Shown here: piece after piece, positions 23,491 to 31,343 of the stretch
How positions within the stretch are numbered: position 1 is the first letter of the stretch
Layout of the letters: each line of letters starts with the position of its first letter
From: Bacillota bacterium
GTDB lineage: Bacteria; Bacillota_C; Negativicutes; CTSoil-072
DNA length: 37,214 nt
Reading direction: 5' to 3'
NCBI GenBank assembly: GCA_017861495.1
Contig: JAGFXW010000012.1
Span: 1 to 37,214, forward strand
The notes under the pieces: generated by a model
Database searches by the model: none
Seen by the model: the letters and a program-made list of their open reading frames with translations, nothing else
Told to the model about the DNA's origin: nothing
Made by a program: the position numbers and the translations under genes

Positions 23491-25665
23491 CTAATGATAG
23501 ACAAGGTTACTGTTTATTGCCTCTATTGTTGCCTTGAAGTTGATTTTTCGCATTGTCGCGATGTTATCGAATTTGATCAGGTAGGCGGCTTTGTCGTGGT
23601 CGATATCGACGATTTCCCCTGCGCCCATGATGTTGTGAACGACCCGGTCTCCCGGCTTGAAGGGAGGATCGGAACTTGCCACGTGCAGAATTTTATCGCT
23701 GCTTGTGATGTTCCATTTTGTTTCATAAACCAGATTGTCGTCTAATTCGTTTGTATACGCCAGAAGGGATTTATCCACGTTAAAAATGAAACGTGAGGGA
23801 AACCGATAAGATCCGTCGAGGTTCCGGCCTTCAGCATCGGTGAGAAAGAGTGACTTCTTTGCACGAGTGAACGCGACGAAGGCCAGCCGGCGCTCCTCTT
23901 CCATGCCTTCTAAGGTCGCCACTTTTTTCGATGGAAACACGCCCTCCTGAAGGCCGCAGAGAAACACGCAGGGGAATTCCAGGCCCTTGGCGGTATGCAC
24001 GGTCATCAATTTGACCGCGTTTTTACCGGATACTGCGTCCGTGTTCGTCAGCAAAGACACATGGGTAAGATAATTTTCTAATGAATATTCTTCACCGCAG
24101 GAGGTTTCGTATTCGTAGACCGCTTGCTTCAGTTCCGCCAAGTTATCCAGCCGTTCCTGGCTGCCTTCCGTACGGAGCATCGCTTCATAGCCGCTTTGGT
24201 CAAGGATTGCGCTCAAAAGCTCGGAGACGGGCATATCTTGGCAGCCCGCAGAAAAACGATCGATGAGGGCAAGGAACTGTTTTGCTTTCGTGCTTTTGAA
24301 AATTTCGTTGTCCAGGGTCCTCTGTAACGCAGTGTAAAGCGAGCACTGGTTTTGTGCAGCGTACTCCTGCAAAAACTTCATCCGCCGCTCGCCGATGTTG
24401 CGTTTTGGCACGTTGGCTACCCGCAGGAAAGACAGGTCGTCCTTATAGACAATCAACCGCAGATAAGACAGCGCATCTTTGATCTCCATACGTCCGAAAA
24501 ATTGTACGCCGCTGTAAATCGTGTATGGCAATTCTTCCTTCAGGAATACCGTTTCCAGCGTGCGGGTGAGGTAATGCGCGCGGTATAAAATGGCAATATC
24601 ACTAAGTTTCTCGCCTTTGGCGGCCAGATTCTTGATTTGCAACGCGATCCATTGGGCTTCTGCTTCCGTCGTTTTGGCATGATGGTAAACGACCGCGTCG
24701 CTATCCGGCAGCATTGGGCGCAACTCTTTTTTGATGCGATTTTTATTGTTGCTGATTAGGGAATTGGCCACAGCCACAACTTGCGGTGTTGACCGGTAAT
24801 TCTCCATCATCAGGATTGTGCGGACATTAGGGAATTCTTTGTCAAAGTCCAATATGTAGCGCACGCTGGCTCCTCGCCAGGTGTAGATCGTCTGGTCGGG
24901 GTCGCCCACAATAAACAGGTTTTTGTGATAGTCGCACAATACCTTCATTAAGCGATACTGCAGTTCATCGATGTCTTGATACTCATCGATCATGATGTAC
25001 TCCAACCGCTGCTGCCACTTTAACCGGATTTCTTCGTTAACGCTGAAGATATACAGCACATATTTGATCAGGTCGTTGTAGTCGAGGCCGAAGCATTTCT
25101 TTTCCTGATAGAGATAACCCCAGAAAATAATATCGTTTGTTTCCACGGCATCCAGGTATTTTTGCTGCAGCTTGTCCAACGGCAGTTCGATCATATATTC
25201 GTAGTATTCCGGGTCCTTGAAGATCTTGCGTATTTCGATCATGTCGCGCGCTTTGGCGAAAGTCATGTGGCGCAGCGTGAGGCCGCGTTCTTCATAAATG
25301 ATTTTCAGCATTGCGTCGATATCTGCGTTATCCAGCACCAGGAAATTTTTTGGATACTGCACCGCATTGATGTCTTCCTGTAAAACGGATACGCAAAAGC
25401 TGTGGAACGTGCTGATGTAGCCTGTATCATTGTCGCCGGTGAGACTGCGGATGCGCTGGCGCATCTCATTTGCGGATTTATTGGTAAAAGTGACGCAGAG
25501 AATATTCGAGGGCATAATGCCAATCTCATTGACCAGATAGGCAAAGCGGTGTGATAGAGCCCGTGTTTTGCCGGAACCCGCACCGGCAATCACGCGGATG
25601 AAACCTTCCGTAGTAGTGACAGCCTGCTGTTGCTGTTCATTGAGTCCGTTCAATAGATCATTCAT
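23491..25665 (-). CDS. UvrD/PcrA-type superfamily 1 DNA helicase
   Basis: 724 residues, the normal size for PcrA/UvrD/Rep. An ATP-driven 3'-5' DNA helicase in repair and replication. Motifs in order: Q motif LNEQQQQAV; Walker A AGAGSGKTRALSHR; CVTFTNKSANEM; Walker B IMIDEYQDIDELQ; GDPDQTIYTWRGA; ENYRSTPQVV; AILYRAHYLTRTLE; KLMTVHTAKGLEFPCVF; EEERRLAFVAFTRAKKSL. The C-terminal 70 residues hold a small domain (PFKPGDRVVHNIMGAGEIVD) found in PcrA and important for contact with RNA polymerase. The ATG at 25665 was preferred over TTG 25671, with GGCGG upstream. No ligA or pcrB neighbour, so this could be a second paralogue rather than the essential PcrA. Confidence 0.95.
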   Translation of the reverse strand: MNDLLNGLNEQQQQAVTTTEGFIRVIAGAGSGKTRALSHRFAYLVNEIGIMPSNILCVTFTNKSANEMRQRIRSLTGDNDTGYISTFHSFCVSVLQEDINAVQYPKNFLVLDNADIDAMLKIIYEERGLTLRHMTFAKARDMIEIRKIFKDPEYYEYMIELPLDKLQQKYLDAVETNDIIFWGYLYQEKKCFGLDYNDLIKYVLYIFSVNEEIRLKWQQRLEYIMIDEYQDIDELQYRLMKVLCDYHKNLFIVGDPDQTIYTWRGASVRYILDFDKEFPNVRTILMMENYRSTPQVVAVANSLISNNKNRIKKELRPMLPDSDAVVYHHAKTTEAEAQWIALQIKNLAAKGEKLSDIAILYRAHYLTRTLETVFLKEELPYTIYSGVQFFGRMEIKDALSYLRLIVYKDDLSFLRVANVPKRNIGERRMKFLQEYAAQNQCSLYTALQRTLDNEIFKSTKAKQFLALIDRFSAGCQDMPVSELLSAILDQSGYEAMLRTEGSQERLDNLAELKQAVYEYETSCGEEYSLENYLTHVSLLTNTDAVSGKNAVKLMTVHTAKGLEFPCVFLCGLQEGVFPSKKVATLEGMEEERRLAFVAFTRAKKSLFLTDAEGRNLDGSYRFPSRFIFNVDKSLLAYTNELDDNLVYETKWNITSSDKILHVASSDPPFKPGDRVVHNIMGAGEIVDIDHDKAAYLIKFDNIATMRKINFKATIEAINSNLVYH

Positions 25666-25845
25666 TATCAAATCGCCGCCTTGCTTGGTAATATTTTTTA
25701 TAGGCTCAATCCAGTGGTTGTCAATATCCCTTACGTATGGATTTCCGAACTAACGTTTGGGAATAATTATAGCAAACATTAGTTCGAAAATAAAGAGGAA
25801 GCAGAGAAATAGAGTAGAATGTATTGTTTGTAAAAACAGGCAAAA

Positions 25846-25874
25846 TTGACTGGATTTTTCAATGGAGTTATAAT
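25846..25874 (+). promoter_or_regulatory. Promoter of the universal stress protein gene
   Basis: TTGACT at 25846-25851 and TATAAT at 25869-25874, 17 bases apart, 46 bases before the ATG. Confidence 0.8.
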
Positions 25875-25920
25875 TAAAACAAAATAGGATCGGCATTTTA
25901 CATTATGGGGAGGGTCGATA

Positions 25921-26346
25921 ATGAATGACAAGAGAATTGTTGTTGCTTATGACGGATCTCCGGATAGTGAGAAAGCTTTGAATCTAGCGACTACCTTAGC
26001 AAAAGCAATGCATGCAGATCTTTTTTTGGTAGCAGTCGTTGAACGGCTGTATTTTGCTGAATATACTGATGCATCGATTGAAGCAGCCTATGCAGCGATA
26101 AAGAATAAACAAGAGTTGTCGGTTGAAAAAGGGACAACGTATGCCCGTGAGGCGGGGGTATTGGCGAGCGGTACTGTAATAGAAGGAAATCCCCCGTATG
26201 CGATCATTGAATATGCCAATGAACAAAACGCTTTTATGATCGTAGTTGGCACGCGTGGTTTGGGCGGTTTTCAACGCCTTTTGCTGGGCAGCACGGCACG
26301 GGAGTTGGTTACTTATTCGAATATTCCGGTGCTGGTTGCGAAATAA
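25921..26346 (+). CDS. Universal stress protein, UspA family
   Basis: 141 residues, a single Usp domain. Seen: RIVVAYDGSPDSEKALNLA at the N terminus (nucleotide-binding Asp), then the ATP-binding signature GTRGLGGFQRLLLGSTA (G-2x-G-9x-G-S/T), and IPVLVAK at the end. Such proteins form dimers and bind ATP, helping survival under energy or redox stress; direct activities are mostly unknown. Good promoter and GGGGAGGG upstream of the ATG. Confidence 0.95.
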   Translation: MNDKRIVVAYDGSPDSEKALNLATTLAKAMHADLFLVAVVERLYFAEYTDASIEAAYAAIKNKQELSVEKGTTYAREAGVLASGTVIEGNPPYAIIEYANEQNAFMIVVGTRGLGGFQRLLLGSTARELVTYSNIPVLVAK

Positions 26347-26404
26347 TTGGTTAAGGTTTGATCAGCAAGAACAAAACGTTATTATAAAAGGATGGTGCCA
26401 TACA

Positions 26405-26887
26405 TTGTTTTTTGGCTATTTAGCAAATTTGCAAGAGGAACTTTCTCTGTATCCTAAAGGGATACAAGCAGGGTTGAAATTTTTGCTGGAAGCTGATCTC
26501 GCCAGTCTCGCCCCAGGGCGTCATGAAATTGACGGTGCGAAGATTTATGCTTCTGTAGCGGAATATGAAACGGAAACAAAGGGAGAACGCCGCTTGGAGG
26601 CTCATCGCAAATATGCGGACATTCAGTGTGTTTGTTCCGGTGCGGAGATCATTGGCGCCGGGCCTTTGAGTGGTGCCGGCGCAGTTGATGAAGATCGTCT
26701 GCAAGATAAGGATGTGATTTTCTACAAGAGTATCGCGCAAGAAACCGAACTACTGCTTACCGCAGGAATGTTCGCCGTACTCTTTCCGTGGGATGCGCAT
26801 CGTCCGAATTGCAATCCCGGCGCGAACAGCAGCAAAGTCCGGAAAATCGTAGTGAAAGTCGCGGTGGACATACTTGACAGGGCTTAA
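26405..26887 (+). CDS. YhcH/YjgK/YiaL family protein (DUF386)
   Basis: 160 residues, beta-sandwich family related to the E. coli proteins YhcH and YiaL, linked to sialic acid or other sugar catabolism and to biofilm. Seen: FFGYLANL at the start, HEIDGAKIYASVAEYET, and RRLEAHRKYADIQCVCSGAE with the metal-binding His and Glu-rich pattern; FPWDAHRPNC near the end completes the likely metal site. The start TTG 26405 is chosen because FGYL is the usual first element and AAAGGATGG lies upstream; the frame runs open into uspA but that part is spurious. It follows uspA by 58 bases and may share its promoter. Confidence 0.88.
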   Translation: MFFGYLANLQEELSLYPKGIQAGLKFLLEADLASLAPGRHEIDGAKIYASVAEYETETKGERRLEAHRKYADIQCVCSGAEIIGAGPLSGAGAVDEDRLQDKDVIFYKSIAQETELLLTAGMFAVLFPWDAHRPNCNPGANSSKVRKIVVKVAVDILDRA

Positions 26888-26996
26888 TCGGATGCCGTAG
26901 ACGCTGGGTCAAAACAGATAGTGTAAAACGGTAATTTCAACAATGTTTCAACAGGTGAATAGAAAAAGGAGACGTTGGTTTCCAACGGCAAAGGAG

Positions 26997-27027
26997 AACG
27001 AGCGGGCTATTCAAGCTCGTTTTTTCT
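26997..27027 (+). terminator. Intrinsic terminator after the YhcH-like gene
   Basis: AACGAGC, loop gggctattcaa, GCTCGTT, then TTTTTC. Confidence 0.85.
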
Positions 27028-27119
27028 TTTTCTTAATACTTTCTGGATGAATATCATTTTTTGTAAAAAAGTATTATAATGATACACGGTTTGGTAAACG
27101 CTAAGGAGATGGAACGAAC

Positions 27120-28325
27120 ATGACCGATTATATTCAAAGGGGTACCAAGCAGTTTTGGCGAGCTGTTGCAGCAATCTTCACAGGCAGCATAGCTGCAATG
27201 GGGGCGGAATATTGTGTGCAGCCGATTATACCGATAATCGCGCAAGATTTTAATTTAACGCCGTCCGTAGCCAGTCTGGTGGTATCATGCGGTACGGGCG
27301 GCATGGCAATTGCCATGATTTTCATTGCCGCTCTGGCGAATATGTTAGATCGTAAGTGGACAATGTCGATCGCATTAGCTGTATCGGCGATTCTGGTCGT
27401 CCTTATGGCGATGAGCACAAATTTTTATCTGATCCTCGTTTTGCGGCTGTTGCAGGGACTGTTTTTAGCGGCGTTTCCCGCATTGGTGATAGCGTATATC
27501 AGTGAAGAGTTCAGCCTTACTATTATCGGTCTGGTAACCGGCATCTATATTAGCGGCAATTCGATTGGCGGATTGTTGGGCCGGGTTACCCTCAGTACGT
27601 TGACTGATCTGTACTCCTGGCGGATTGGCTTAGGCGCTATAGGGGTACTATACCTTATCATCAGCGTTTGTTTTTATTTTGCGCTGCCCAAATCAAAACA
27701 ATATACGCGAAGCAGGCATTTTTCCCTCAATATCATCAAGCTGTTGCTGGAAACACTGCATAATAAAAAATTGGTTACAATATATATCATCGGTTTTTTT
27801 GTCGGCGGTGGGTTTATTGTAATGTATAATTACATTGCATTCCCTTTGATGGGGCCGCCTTATAATCTAAGCCAAACGGCGATCGGCGCGTTATTTGCAG
27901 TGTACTTAATTGGAACTTTCAGTTCTCCGTTTATGGGTGGAATGTCGGACAAATATGGCAGTGGTAAAATACTGATTGTATCGATTTGTATCATGTGGGT
28001 CGGCGCCGTTATTACCTTATTGCCAACCCTTATAGCCAAGATAGCCGGATTGTCGGTATTTACCTTCGGTTATTTTGGCGCTAGTCCAATTGCTTGCAGT
28101 TGGGCTAGTAAATGCTGCACAACCGACAAAGCACAGGGTTCTGCCTTATATTATTTGTTTTTTTATGGCGGATTTAGCGTAGTCGGCACTATTGGCGGGA
28201 TTTTTCTATCGGCGTATAACTGGCCGGGAGTGATCCTGCTGATTAGTATCGTATTGGGTGTATCGCTATTGTTGTCGACCAAATTGTTAAACTCTGCCGA
28301 TTTTTTGCAAAAAGCAAAAGGATAG
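27120..28325 (+). CDS. Major facilitator superfamily transporter (YnfM-like)
   Basis: 401 residues, about 12 membrane helices. Seen: the first-helix stretch AAMGAEYCVQPIIPIIAQDF, the loop 2-3 motif reduced to ANMLDRKW, RLLQGLFLAAFPALVIAYIS (motif B with Arg), GLVTGIYISGNSIGGLLGR (drug-antiporter-like motif C position), and GGMSDKYGSGK in the second half. Resembles the YnfM/arabinose-efflux-type group. Substrate cannot be told. The ATG has TAAGGAGA 9 bases upstream. A TATAAT box lies at 27075-27080, without a clear -35. Confidence 0.9.
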   Translation: MTDYIQRGTKQFWRAVAAIFTGSIAAMGAEYCVQPIIPIIAQDFNLTPSVASLVVSCGTGGMAIAMIFIAALANMLDRKWTMSIALAVSAILVVLMAMSTNFYLILVLRLLQGLFLAAFPALVIAYISEEFSLTIIGLVTGIYISGNSIGGLLGRVTLSTLTDLYSWRIGLGAIGVLYLIISVCFYFALPKSKQYTRSRHFSLNIIKLLLETLHNKKLVTIYIIGFFVGGGFIVMYNYIAFPLMGPPYNLSQTAIGALFAVYLIGTFSSPFMGGMSDKYGSGKILIVSICIMWVGAVITLLPTLIAKIAGLSVFTFGYFGASPIACSWASKCCTTDKAQGSALYYLFFYGGFSVVGTIGGIFLSAYNWPGVILLISIVLGVSLLLSTKLLNSADFLQKAKG

Positions 28326-28395
28326 AAGAAGTAGTACCTTATTTGGCGTGGCCATAGTATAATATTGGCTAAGAATATGACCGAGAGTGATGGAC

Positions 28396-28575
28396 ATGAA
28401 TAGTAATTTATTGATTGAATTTCATTGCCCGCGCTGTAAGCGAACGGTGGCATGGGCCAAGAAAACCGCGACGGTATATTGCAAGGGCTGTGACAAGTGG
28501 ATTCGATCGAAAGATATCAAGCAAATGAATCCGGCTATGATCGATCCTGATTCGGAGCAATTGATATTGTTCTAA
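28396..28575 (+). CDS. Small zinc-ribbon protein, function unknown
   Basis: 59 residues with two CxxC knuckles, CPRC and CKGC, separated by 15 residues, sufficient for one zinc ribbon (similar in pattern to Com-like or rubredoxin-type folds). The start is ATG 28396 after GAGAGTGA; ATG 28390 and GTG 28387 are in frame. Basic overall in the ribbon, with an acidic hydrophobic tail (DPDSEQLILF). Its stop codon is the first base pair of a 23-bp palindrome. Confidence 0.75.
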   Translation: MNSNLLIEFHCPRCKRTVAWAKKTATVYCKGCDKWIRSKDIKQMNPAMIDPDSEQLILF

Positions 28576-28631
28576 CCAAGAGAGATCCTTCGTTGATCCC
28601 AAATACAGCAACGAAGGATCTCTCTTGGTTA
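28573..28631. terminator. 23-bp perfect palindrome beginning at the stop codon
   Basis: Arms 28573-28595 and 28609-28631 pair perfectly, loop 13 bases. The left arm starts with the TAA of the small zinc-ribbon gene. No T tract. Confidence 0.65.
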
Positions 28632-28747
28632 TACAAAATGTACAATTTCTTTTGGTGATGGCAACAAATTGCGGCAGACAGTAGTATAATAAATATAGAC
28701 TTGCTTCAAAGGATAAAATCATTACAAATAAAAGAGGAGTGGTTCCG

Positions 28748-29143
28748 ATGAATGAGGTTTTAACTTTTTTGAAAAGCAATGTGCCTTTTTATATCGCTAC
28801 TGTTGAGGGGAATGTACCCAAAGTACGCCCTTTTGGGTTCGTGATGGATTATGAGGGAAAACTATATTTTTGCACCAGCAATCAAAAGCCTGTATACAAA
28901 CAACTAAAAGCAAATCCACGCTTCGAAGTGTCCGCTGCGACCAAAACCGGTGAATGGCTGCGCTTGAAGGGTGAGGCAGTTTTCGACACAAATTCCAAAA
29001 CGAAACAAGCGGCATTGGATGCTGCTCCGTTTCTTAGCACCATGTACAGTGTGGATGATTCGATTTTTGAAGTGTTTTATATTAAGAACGCAGAAGCGGC
29101 ATTTTGTAATATGAAAGGCGAGTCTAAAACAGTGACGTTTTAA
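28748..29143 (+). CDS. Pyridoxamine 5'-phosphate oxidase-like flavoprotein
   Basis: 131 residues, split-barrel PNPOx-like fold that binds FMN (or another flavin/haem). Seen: FYIATVEGNVPKVRPFGFVM with the family's xVRPFG strand, LYFCTSNQKPVYKQLKANP, and EWLRLKGEAVFDTN. Annotated relatives are general reductases or nitroimidazole-resistance-like proteins; substrate unknown. The ATG at 28748 is 9 bases after GAGGAG; a GTG at 28739 overlaps that site and is rejected. Monocistronic, ended by the terminator at 29201. Confidence 0.9.
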   Translation: MNEVLTFLKSNVPFYIATVEGNVPKVRPFGFVMDYEGKLYFCTSNQKPVYKQLKANPRFEVSAATKTGEWLRLKGEAVFDTNSKTKQAALDAAPFLSTMYSVDDSIFEVFYIKNAEAAFCNMKGESKTVTF

Positions 29144-29200
29144 GTTTGGTTATTTGGCCGCACTAAATTGGTTAATTGTTTTAAAAGTAAGTGGGAGTTG

Positions 29201-29236
29201 AGGCTTCATGATGCAACCATGAGGCCTTTTTGCTTT
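29201..29236 (+). terminator. Intrinsic terminator of the PNPOx-like gene
   Basis: AGGCTTCATG, loop atgcaac, CATGAGGCCT, then TTTTTG. One G-T pair in a 10-bp stem. Confidence 0.9.
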
Positions 29237-29446
29237 TCATGGGCACTCAATTTCTTTAAAAAAAATACCGACAACTATTTTGGTTATTTCGATAATTTAG
29301 ACAATTCTGTTAATAAACCTGTTGATATTGTGGATAACTATTCCTTGCTTTTAATGGCATCATAAAATCCTTCCAATAGGAAGGATTTAAATATTGTAAA
29401 TCGAAACTTTTATAAGACATCATAATCAATGATGTTAATCTATTGG

Positions 29447-29467
29447 GGAAACATCCGTTATGTTTCC
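29447..29467 (+). promoter_or_regulatory. Hairpin just upstream of a ribosome site
   Basis: GGAAACAT, loop ccgtt, ATGTTTCC, ending 2 bases before GGGGAG of the DUF4127 gene. It may limit ribosome access or simply shield the leader; role inferred only from position. Confidence 0.35.
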
Positions 29468-29484
29468 GTGGGGAGATAATGAAA

Positions 29485-31029
29485 ATGTTCTACAGAATTG
29501 GAATTTTGGTATTGTTGCTGCTAATGATTATGCCGGTGGCTTTGGCGAAGACTATCCTTTATGTGCCGTTTGATGACCGACCGGTGAGTTTGTCTTATCC
29601 GATAGACACTGTGAAGGCGACCCAATTGGATATTTTGACGCCGCCGACTGAGTATTTAGCCAGTCGCGGCAAATCCGGTGATAGTGAACAGTTGTGGCGT
29701 TGGGTGATGAATAATGCCGGCAAGGCCGATGCCTTGGTATTATCGGCGGATGCTCTTACCTACGGTGGGTTGGTCGATTCGCGCACCCATAATTTTAATC
29801 AGATTTTACTGGAATGGAGTCTTCGTCGTTTTAACGTTCTTCACGGCCAAAATCCGCAAGCGCCAATCTATGTTTTCAGCACCATTATGCGCTCGCCGAG
29901 TGCGAGTGCCGGGGGCGTAGAACCGTTCTATTATGAGAAATATGGCCCGTCTATTTTTTGGCTTACTGCATTGCAAGACAAAGAGGAAGTGAAAGGATTG
30001 ACGGCAGAGGAAACCGCCGTTATGAAAGCCGCGAAAGACAACATTCCGCCGGAAGATTTAAAGGATTGGATGGAGCGGCGAAATAAAAATTTTCAAATCA
30101 ATGCGCAACTGATCGATTTAACAAGACAAGGGGTTATTCAATATCTTGTATTAGGCCGGGATGACACTTCGCCGTTTTCACAGTCGCATAAAGAAGGGCG
30201 GGAGTTAGGAAAATTGGCTGCTGGTTTGTCGGCGGATCAATATCGTTCATTCCCCGGAGCGGACCAATTGGGAATGATATTGTTGGCGCGCGCTTACAAT
30301 CATCTCACTGCGCAAGCCCCTTCCGTTGAACTTCGATATATGTTGGGAATGGCTGATGCGACCATTCCCAGTTATGAAGATCAGCCGTTCGGCGGTACCA
30401 TTGCCGATCATATTGTAGCAGCCGGAGGAAAAATTCGCATGGCAGAGAAAAAGGCGGATTTGATAGTGGCTGTCAATACACCGATAAATGGGCATACCGC
30501 AGAAGCGGGAATGATCGAAAACATACCGTATGTAACCGGTGCAATGCATAATTTTGTGGGTGAAATCGATAACGATATTAAAAATGGCAGTTCCGTTGCA
30601 ATTGCGGATATCGCTTTTGCCAATGGCGCCGATAATTCTCTCATGCGGGAATTGTTTGAACATAAGTTGTTGGATAAAGTTAGCGCTTACTCAGGATGGA
30701 ATACTGCAAGCAACACCCTGGGGTATGCGATCGGTCAGGGAATGATGGCCAAAACAATGAACGATACAGGCCGTAAGAAGATATTGGCTGTCCGTTACTT
30801 GGATGATTGGGCTTACCAAGCGAACATTCGAACCCAATTATATAAAAACATCGTCTATTCGCAACAAGGCATCGAAGAGGATATTGCCCGCATGGATCCG
30901 GAATTGACTTTGGAATTGACAAAGGAAATGAAAAGCTTTGTTGCAAAATACCTGTGGTTTTCGCCTGATAACATGAAAGTATCCTTTCCTTGGAACAGAC
31001 TATTTGAAATTAAAGTGGAGATAAAGTAA
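29485..31029 (+). CDS. Exported DUF4127 family protein
   Basis: 514 residues. N-terminal signal peptide (MFYRIGILVLLLLMIMPVALA, cleavage likely after ALA). The mature part opens TILYVPFDDRPVSLSYP, the recognisable start of DUF4127, whose function is unknown. Also GRDDTSPFSQSHKEGREL and DQLGMILLARAYN, giving several conserved Asp/Arg/His, as in a hydrolase-like active site, but no catalytic role is proven. ATG 29485 lies 9 bases after GGGGAG; ATG 29479 is too close. Expected in the periplasm. Confidence 0.85.
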   Translation: MFYRIGILVLLLLMIMPVALAKTILYVPFDDRPVSLSYPIDTVKATQLDILTPPTEYLASRGKSGDSEQLWRWVMNNAGKADALVLSADALTYGGLVDSRTHNFNQILLEWSLRRFNVLHGQNPQAPIYVFSTIMRSPSASAGGVEPFYYEKYGPSIFWLTALQDKEEVKGLTAEETAVMKAAKDNIPPEDLKDWMERRNKNFQINAQLIDLTRQGVIQYLVLGRDDTSPFSQSHKEGRELGKLAAGLSADQYRSFPGADQLGMILLARAYNHLTAQAPSVELRYMLGMADATIPSYEDQPFGGTIADHIVAAGGKIRMAEKKADLIVAVNTPINGHTAEAGMIENIPYVTGAMHNFVGEIDNDIKNGSSVAIADIAFANGADNSLMRELFEHKLLDKVSAYSGWNTASNTLGYAIGQGMMAKTMNDTGRKKILAVRYLDDWAYQANIRTQLYKNIVYSQQGIEEDIARMDPELTLELTKEMKSFVAKYLWFSPDNMKVSFPWNRLFEIKVEIK

Positions 31030-31051
31030 TACAGGGGTAATAACTTTTAGC

Positions 31052-31086
31052 CATCGCCGGCAAAATGCCGGCGATGAAGCATTTTT
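31052..31086 (+). terminator. Intrinsic terminator of the DUF4127 gene
   Basis: CATCGCCGGC, loop aaaat, GCCGGCGATG, then aagcattttt. Confidence 0.85.
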
Positions 31087-31149
31087 ATGCAAAAAAAGAT
31101 TGATATATTTTTCTCAATATGGTTAAATATATAATATGTTATAATTTAA

Positions 31150-31288
31150 TTGAAAATTAGACAAATTTATTATAAACAGGGTGTCCAGCCCAGAATCCCA
31201 GAAGCTAAGGATTATAATAATGCCGGGTTATTGCTTTGAGGAAATATTGTTCAATACCAGCATTTTTGTGAAGGCTGGTATTTTTTAT
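31150..31288 (+). promoter_or_regulatory. Candidate attenuator or riboswitch-like leader upstream of the chemoreceptor
   Basis: TTGAAA (31150-31155) and TATAAA (31171-31176) form a weak promoter 15 bases apart. The transcript would carry GGG/CCC and ATCC/GGAT and AATAAT/TTATT pairings (31180-31235), then an intrinsic terminator AATACCAGC (31253-31261)/GCTGGTATT (31274-31282) with TTTT. The terminator stands inside the 5' leader of the next gene. Fits transcription attenuation, or a separate small RNA of about 105 bases. Matches no riboswitch class I recognise. Confidence 0.45.
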
Positions 31289-31343
31289 TGTAAGAAAGCA
31301 TTGTTATGGTGGAATAAAAAATATTGCAGAAGGGGATTGATTA

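Larger units (their letters stand above)
29144..29484. other. Intergenic stretch with three hairpins
   Basis: Holds a terminator (29201-29236), a 10-bp perfect hairpin AAATCCTTCC-aata-GGAAGGATTT (29365-29388) and the small hairpin 29447-29467 next to the following ribosome site. An open frame at 29168-29365 has no ribosome site and overlaps the terminator; not accepted. Confidence 0.6.
31030..31343. other. Intergenic stretch before the chemoreceptor gene
   Basis: Contains the terminator of the DUF4127 gene, a very AT-rich promoter zone, a leader with possible secondary structure, and a second terminator 55 bases before the chemoreceptor start. No protein gene. Confidence 0.7.

Noticed and set aside
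29168..29365. 65-codon plus-strand frame after the PNPOx-like gene
   Set aside because: Overlaps an intrinsic terminator, lacks a ribosome site and has no recognisable protein pattern.
31150..31260. Cyclic-di-GMP (GEMM) riboswitch upstream of the chemoreceptor
   Set aside because: ACAGGG is present but the rest of the conserved core and the tetraloop receptor are not.
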